Shown in pieces: positions 61,569 through 64,000 of a stretch of 64,000 nucleotides of DNA (position 1 is the stretch's first letter; each line of letters opens with the position of its first letter). The notes under the pieces are model-generated. The model did not search any database. It had not been told where the DNA came from and saw only the letters and a list, made by a program, of their open reading frames with translations. Source of the stretch: Ferruginibacter sp. (GTDB taxonomy: Bacteria > Bacteroidota > Bacteroidia > Chitinophagales > Chitinophagaceae). Made by a program: the position numbers and the translations under genes. Location: the NCBI GenBank assembly GCA_028288705.1, contig JAQBNH010000008.1, positions 248,001 to 312,000 on the forward strand, in the 5' to 3' direction.

Positions 61569-62770
61569 GGCTGCTCAACGATATTTTCGAAGATCATCGC
61601 AGCGCCTTGTCCAACGCCAACACACATTGCAGCCAGGCCGTATTTGCTTCCGCGTTTTTTCATTTCATGTAATAAAGTCGTGCTGATGCGAACACCGCTG
61701 CAACCCAGTGGATGGCCGATCGCAATCGCGCCACCATTTACATTTACTTTTTCCAAATCGAGGCCGAGGTCGTGAATACAGGCAATGCTTTGCGAGGCGA
61801 AAGCTTCATTCAATTCTACTAAATCAAGATCTGCAACAGAAAGCCCTGCACGATCCAATGCTTTACGTGTTGCAGGCACAGGACCAATTCCCATAATTGA
61901 CGGATCTACACCGGCAACGGCCATAGAAACGATGCGGGCAAGCGGTTTCAGACCGTACATTTTTACCGCAGCCTCACTGGCCAGGAGCATCGCAGCTGCG
62001 CCATCGTTTATTCCACTGCTGTTGCCCGCTGTTACCGTCCCGTCTGAAATAAATGCCGGTTTCAATTGCGCCAGTTTTTCCAGAGATGATAAACGGGGAT
62101 GTTCGTCACGGTCGAAATCCACCGTTTCTTTCCCAACCTTTATACTAACCGGTACCAGCTCTTCTCTAAATTTATTTGCTGCTTGTGCTGCCTGGTATTT
62201 CTGCTGACTTTCCAATGCAAATTCATCTTGGGCATGCCTGCTGATATTCCATTGTTTCGCCACATTTTCTGCCGTTTCGCCCATTGTGTAAGGATGATAA
62301 AGCGCAGATAATTCTTTATTAATAAAGCGCCAGCCCATTGTCGTATCAAAAACCTGTGCATTTCGATCGAATGCTGAACTGCTTTTTGGCATTACGAACG
62401 GCGCACGGCTCATACTTTCTACACCACAGGCGATCATCAGTTCTGCATCGCCACAGGCAATCGTGCGGGCACTGTCCATGATAGCCTGCAAGCCGCTTGC
62501 ACAAAGCCGATTGACCGTATTGCCGGCCACTGTTGTGGGCAAGCCTGCGAGCAGTGCTGCCATACGGGCAACGTCGCGGTTGTCTTCCCCGCTTTGATTC
62601 GCAGCGCCGGCGATCACATCTTCGATGGCATGCACATCCAGGTTTGGATTGCGGAGGACCAGCGCTTTGATCACATGAGCCAACAGGTCGTCCGGGCGCG
62701 TATTGGCCAGGCTGCCGCCGTATTTACCGATCGGGGTTCTTACTGCATCAATGATATAGACTGTGTTCAT
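61565..62770 (-). CDS. acetyl-CoA C-acyltransferase (thiolase)
   Basis: 401 residues from the ATG at 62770 ([20 protein letters not shown]). A longer frame to 62857 would add 29 residues with no thiolase match. The nucleophilic Cys is in NRLCASGLQ (Cys90). The catalytic His is in [15 protein letters not shown] and the second Cys in [10 protein letters not shown]. The enzyme cleaves 3-ketoacyl-CoA or condenses acetyl-CoA; the sequence style (PcaF-like start, [18 protein letters not shown]) suggests 3-oxoadipyl-CoA or general beta-oxidation thiolase, which cannot be settled here. Divergent from rlmN across 106 bases. Confidence 0.94.
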   Translation of the reverse strand: MNTVYIIDAVRTPIGKYGGSLANTRPDDLLAHVIKALVLRNPNLDVHAIEDVIAGAANQSGEDNRDVARMAALLAGLPTTVAGNTVNRLCASGLQAIMDSARTIACGDAELMIACGVESMSRAPFVMPKSSSAFDRNAQVFDTTMGWRFINKELSALYHPYTMGETAENVAKQWNISRHAQDEFALESQQKYQAAQAANKFREELVPVSIKVGKETVDFDRDEHPRLSSLEKLAQLKPAFISDGTVTAGNSSGINDGAAAMLLASEAAVKMYGLKPLARIVSMAVAGVDPSIMGIGPVPATRKALDRAGLSVADLDLVELNEAFASQSIACIHDLGLDLEKVNVNGGAIAIGHPLGCSGVRISTTLLHEMKKRGSKYGLAAMCVGVGQGAAMIFENIVEQP

Positions 62771-62864
62771 GAAAGTAGTTTTAAGATAACCATCGATTAT
62801 CGCCCGCAAAGAACGTAAATAGCCATTGATTTGTGAAATTCTTTCAACCCTGCCCAAGGCTGAT

Positions 62865-62872
62865 TATCTTTG
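62865..62872 (+). promoter_or_regulatory. rlmN: Bacteroidota -7 element (TATCTTTG) four bases before rlmN ATG
   Basis: Exact TATCTTTG, then CAGG, then ATG at 62877. The element also excludes the upstream in-frame ATG at 62826 as the real start. Confidence 0.65.
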
Positions 62873-62876
62873 CAGG

Positions 62877-63929
62877 ATGGCAATTAAGAGAAATATCCGT
62901 GAGTTTAGCCTTCCTGAGTTAAAAAAATACTTTGAATCGATCGGTGATAAGAAATTTCGTGCGATACAGGCCTATGAGTGGCTTTGGAAGAAAAATGCCC
63001 GCAGTTTTGAGGACATGAGCAATCTTTCCCTGGAGTTGCGTAAAAAACTGGCGGAAGAATTTGATCTGCCTGCATTAACCGTTGACGCATCGCAACACAG
63101 CAACGACGGCACGCTGAAATCAAGGTTTAAGACTTATGACGGGCATTTAATTGAAGGCGTATTGATCCCGACGGAAAAAAGGTTTACCGCTTGTGTCTCT
63201 TCGCAAATTGGTTGTAGCCTTTCCTGTAAATTTTGTGCGACTGGTTTGATGGACCGGAAACGTAACCTCACTTTCGATGAGATCTACGACCAGGTCGCTT
63301 TGCTGAATGAACAGAGCGAAAGAGTGTACGGCCAAAAATTATCCAACATTGTTTATATGGGCATGGGCGAACCCTTGCTGAACTATAAAAATGTATTGAA
63401 ATCGATTGATAAGATCACGGCTTCTGATAGTATGGGTATGAGCCCAAAAAGAATTACGGTGTCAACAGCCGGTGTTGCCAAAATGATCAAGCAATTAGGT
63501 GACGACAAAGTGCGGTTCAACCTGGCTCTTTCGCTTCATGCGGCAACGGATGCCAAGCGCAATGAGATTATGCCGATCAATGAAACCAACAGCATCGAAT
63601 TTTTGATCGAGTCGCTGAATTATTTCTACCAGCAGACAAAAAATGATATCACCCTGGAGTATGTACTTTTAAAAGATCAGAACGATTCTTTAAAAGATGC
63701 GGAAGAACTGGTGGCTGTTTACCGGCAGGTGCCGACACATTTGGTGAACGTGATCGAATACAATCCTGTGGCAGGCATTCCTTTCATCAAATCCGGCGAA
63801 GATTCCACGCAAATATTTACCGATTACCTCGCGAGTCATAAAGTAAACGTTCGCGTACGACGCAGCCGTGGCAAGGATATCGACGCAGCCTGTGGCCAGC
63901 TGGCAAACAAAGACACGGTAACAGCTTAA
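62877..63929 (+). CDS. rlmN: 23S rRNA/tRNA adenine-C2 methyltransferase RlmN
   Basis: 350 residues from the ATG at 62877, a normal RlmN length. It is a radical-SAM enzyme that methylates C2 of A2503 in 23S rRNA and A37 in some tRNAs. The radical-SAM cysteines are CSLSCKFC and other family marks include IVYMGMGEPLLN and VNVIEYNPVAG. The catalytic Cys partner is in DIDAACGQLA near the end. The promoter element four bases upstream predicts leaderless mRNA. Divergent from the thiolase gene. Confidence 0.97.
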   Translation: MAIKRNIREFSLPELKKYFESIGDKKFRAIQAYEWLWKKNARSFEDMSNLSLELRKKLAEEFDLPALTVDASQHSNDGTLKSRFKTYDGHLIEGVLIPTEKRFTACVSSQIGCSLSCKFCATGLMDRKRNLTFDEIYDQVALLNEQSERVYGQKLSNIVYMGMGEPLLNYKNVLKSIDKITASDSMGMSPKRITVSTAGVAKMIKQLGDDKVRFNLALSLHAATDAKRNEIMPINETNSIEFLIESLNYFYQQTKNDITLEYVLLKDQNDSLKDAEELVAVYRQVPTHLVNVIEYNPVAGIPFIKSGEDSTQIFTDYLASHKVNVRVRRSRGKDIDAACGQLANKDTVTA

Positions 63930-63969
63930 ACTTTTGCCCTTTATTTTACATTAATTATTCCCTACCCCA

Positions 63970-64000
63970 ATGAAGAAGATTATCCTTGCAGCCATCGTTC
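63970..64000 (+). CDS. start of a probable exported protein, cut by the window edge
   Basis: Ten codons from an ATG at 63970, reading MKKIILAAIV, which is the n- and h-region beginning of a signal peptide. It lies 40 bases after rlmN on the same strand. Nothing more can be said. Confidence 0.5.
   Translation, partial: MKKIILAAIV

Noticed and set aside
1..64000. tRNA genes, CRISPR arrays, insertion sequences or prophage genes.
   Set aside because: All gaps between genes are short and contain no cloverleaf, regular repeats, transposase or phage genes that I could see.

Overview
The window is a chromosomal stretch from a member of the Bacteroidota, most likely the Chitinophagaceae or a close relative. 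The clues are a type IX secretion (T9SS)/gliding pair (PorP/SprF-like protein plus a PKD protein with a gliding-motility-type C-terminus), a DUF4836 lipoprotein, two TonB proteins sharing the Bacteroidota N-terminal YGAY-LR motif, a NuoG without its molybdopterin domain, near-absence of Shine-Dalgarno sequences, and several copies of the Bacteroidota -7 promoter element TAnnTTTG. No rRNA, tRNA, CRISPR array, insertion sequence or prophage is visible. Gene density is high and the gene set is mainly housekeeping.

Layout. 1-18 kb: a truncated PKD surface protein, a lipoprotein overlapping an M32 carboxypeptidase, a Nif3-like protein and a zinc-ribbon coiled-coil protein ending at a terminator, then a minus-strand run (VWA protein; hpt, glucosaminidase, O-methyltransferase, sodium/solute symporter). 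Next come a LOG protein, a beta-barrel protein with an FAD-linked oxidase, and the T9SS substrate/PorP pair. 18-32 kb: recG, a DEAD-box helicase, a CvfB-like S1 protein, an Smr protein, a PAP2 phosphatase, an App1-type phosphatase, a lipid kinase, an L,D-transpeptidase, a five-PAS histidine kinase and mnmE. 32-37 kb: an exbB-exbD-exbD-tonB-exbD energy-transduction cluster and a MacB-like permease.

37-52 kb: a complete minus-strand complex I (nuo) operon in order A-B-C-D-E-F-G-H-I-J-K-L-M-N. It carries three extra genes: an NlpE-like lipoprotein and a VOC/PhnB-like protein between nuoE and nuoF, and an unrecognised exported protein between nuoJ and nuoK. A perfect promoter element precedes nuoA. 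52-56 kb: a tonB, small membrane protein, PstS-like lipoprotein, TPR protein operon. 56-64 kb: LMW phosphatase-hisS-DUF4836 operon, an ABC ATPase/permease pair, a thiolase, rlmN and the first codons of an exported protein.

The main points of interest are these. Three genes (rlmN, mnmE and the LMW phosphatase) have the promoter element TATCTTTG exactly four bases before ATG, which predicts leaderless mRNAs. recG has no ATG or GTG start where the family start should be. The nuo operon has embedded passenger genes. A small lipid-phosphate gene neighbourhood and three convergent gene pairs whose stop codons share a 4-base TTAA/TTAG are also notable. I saw no convincing wholly new defence or mobile system.
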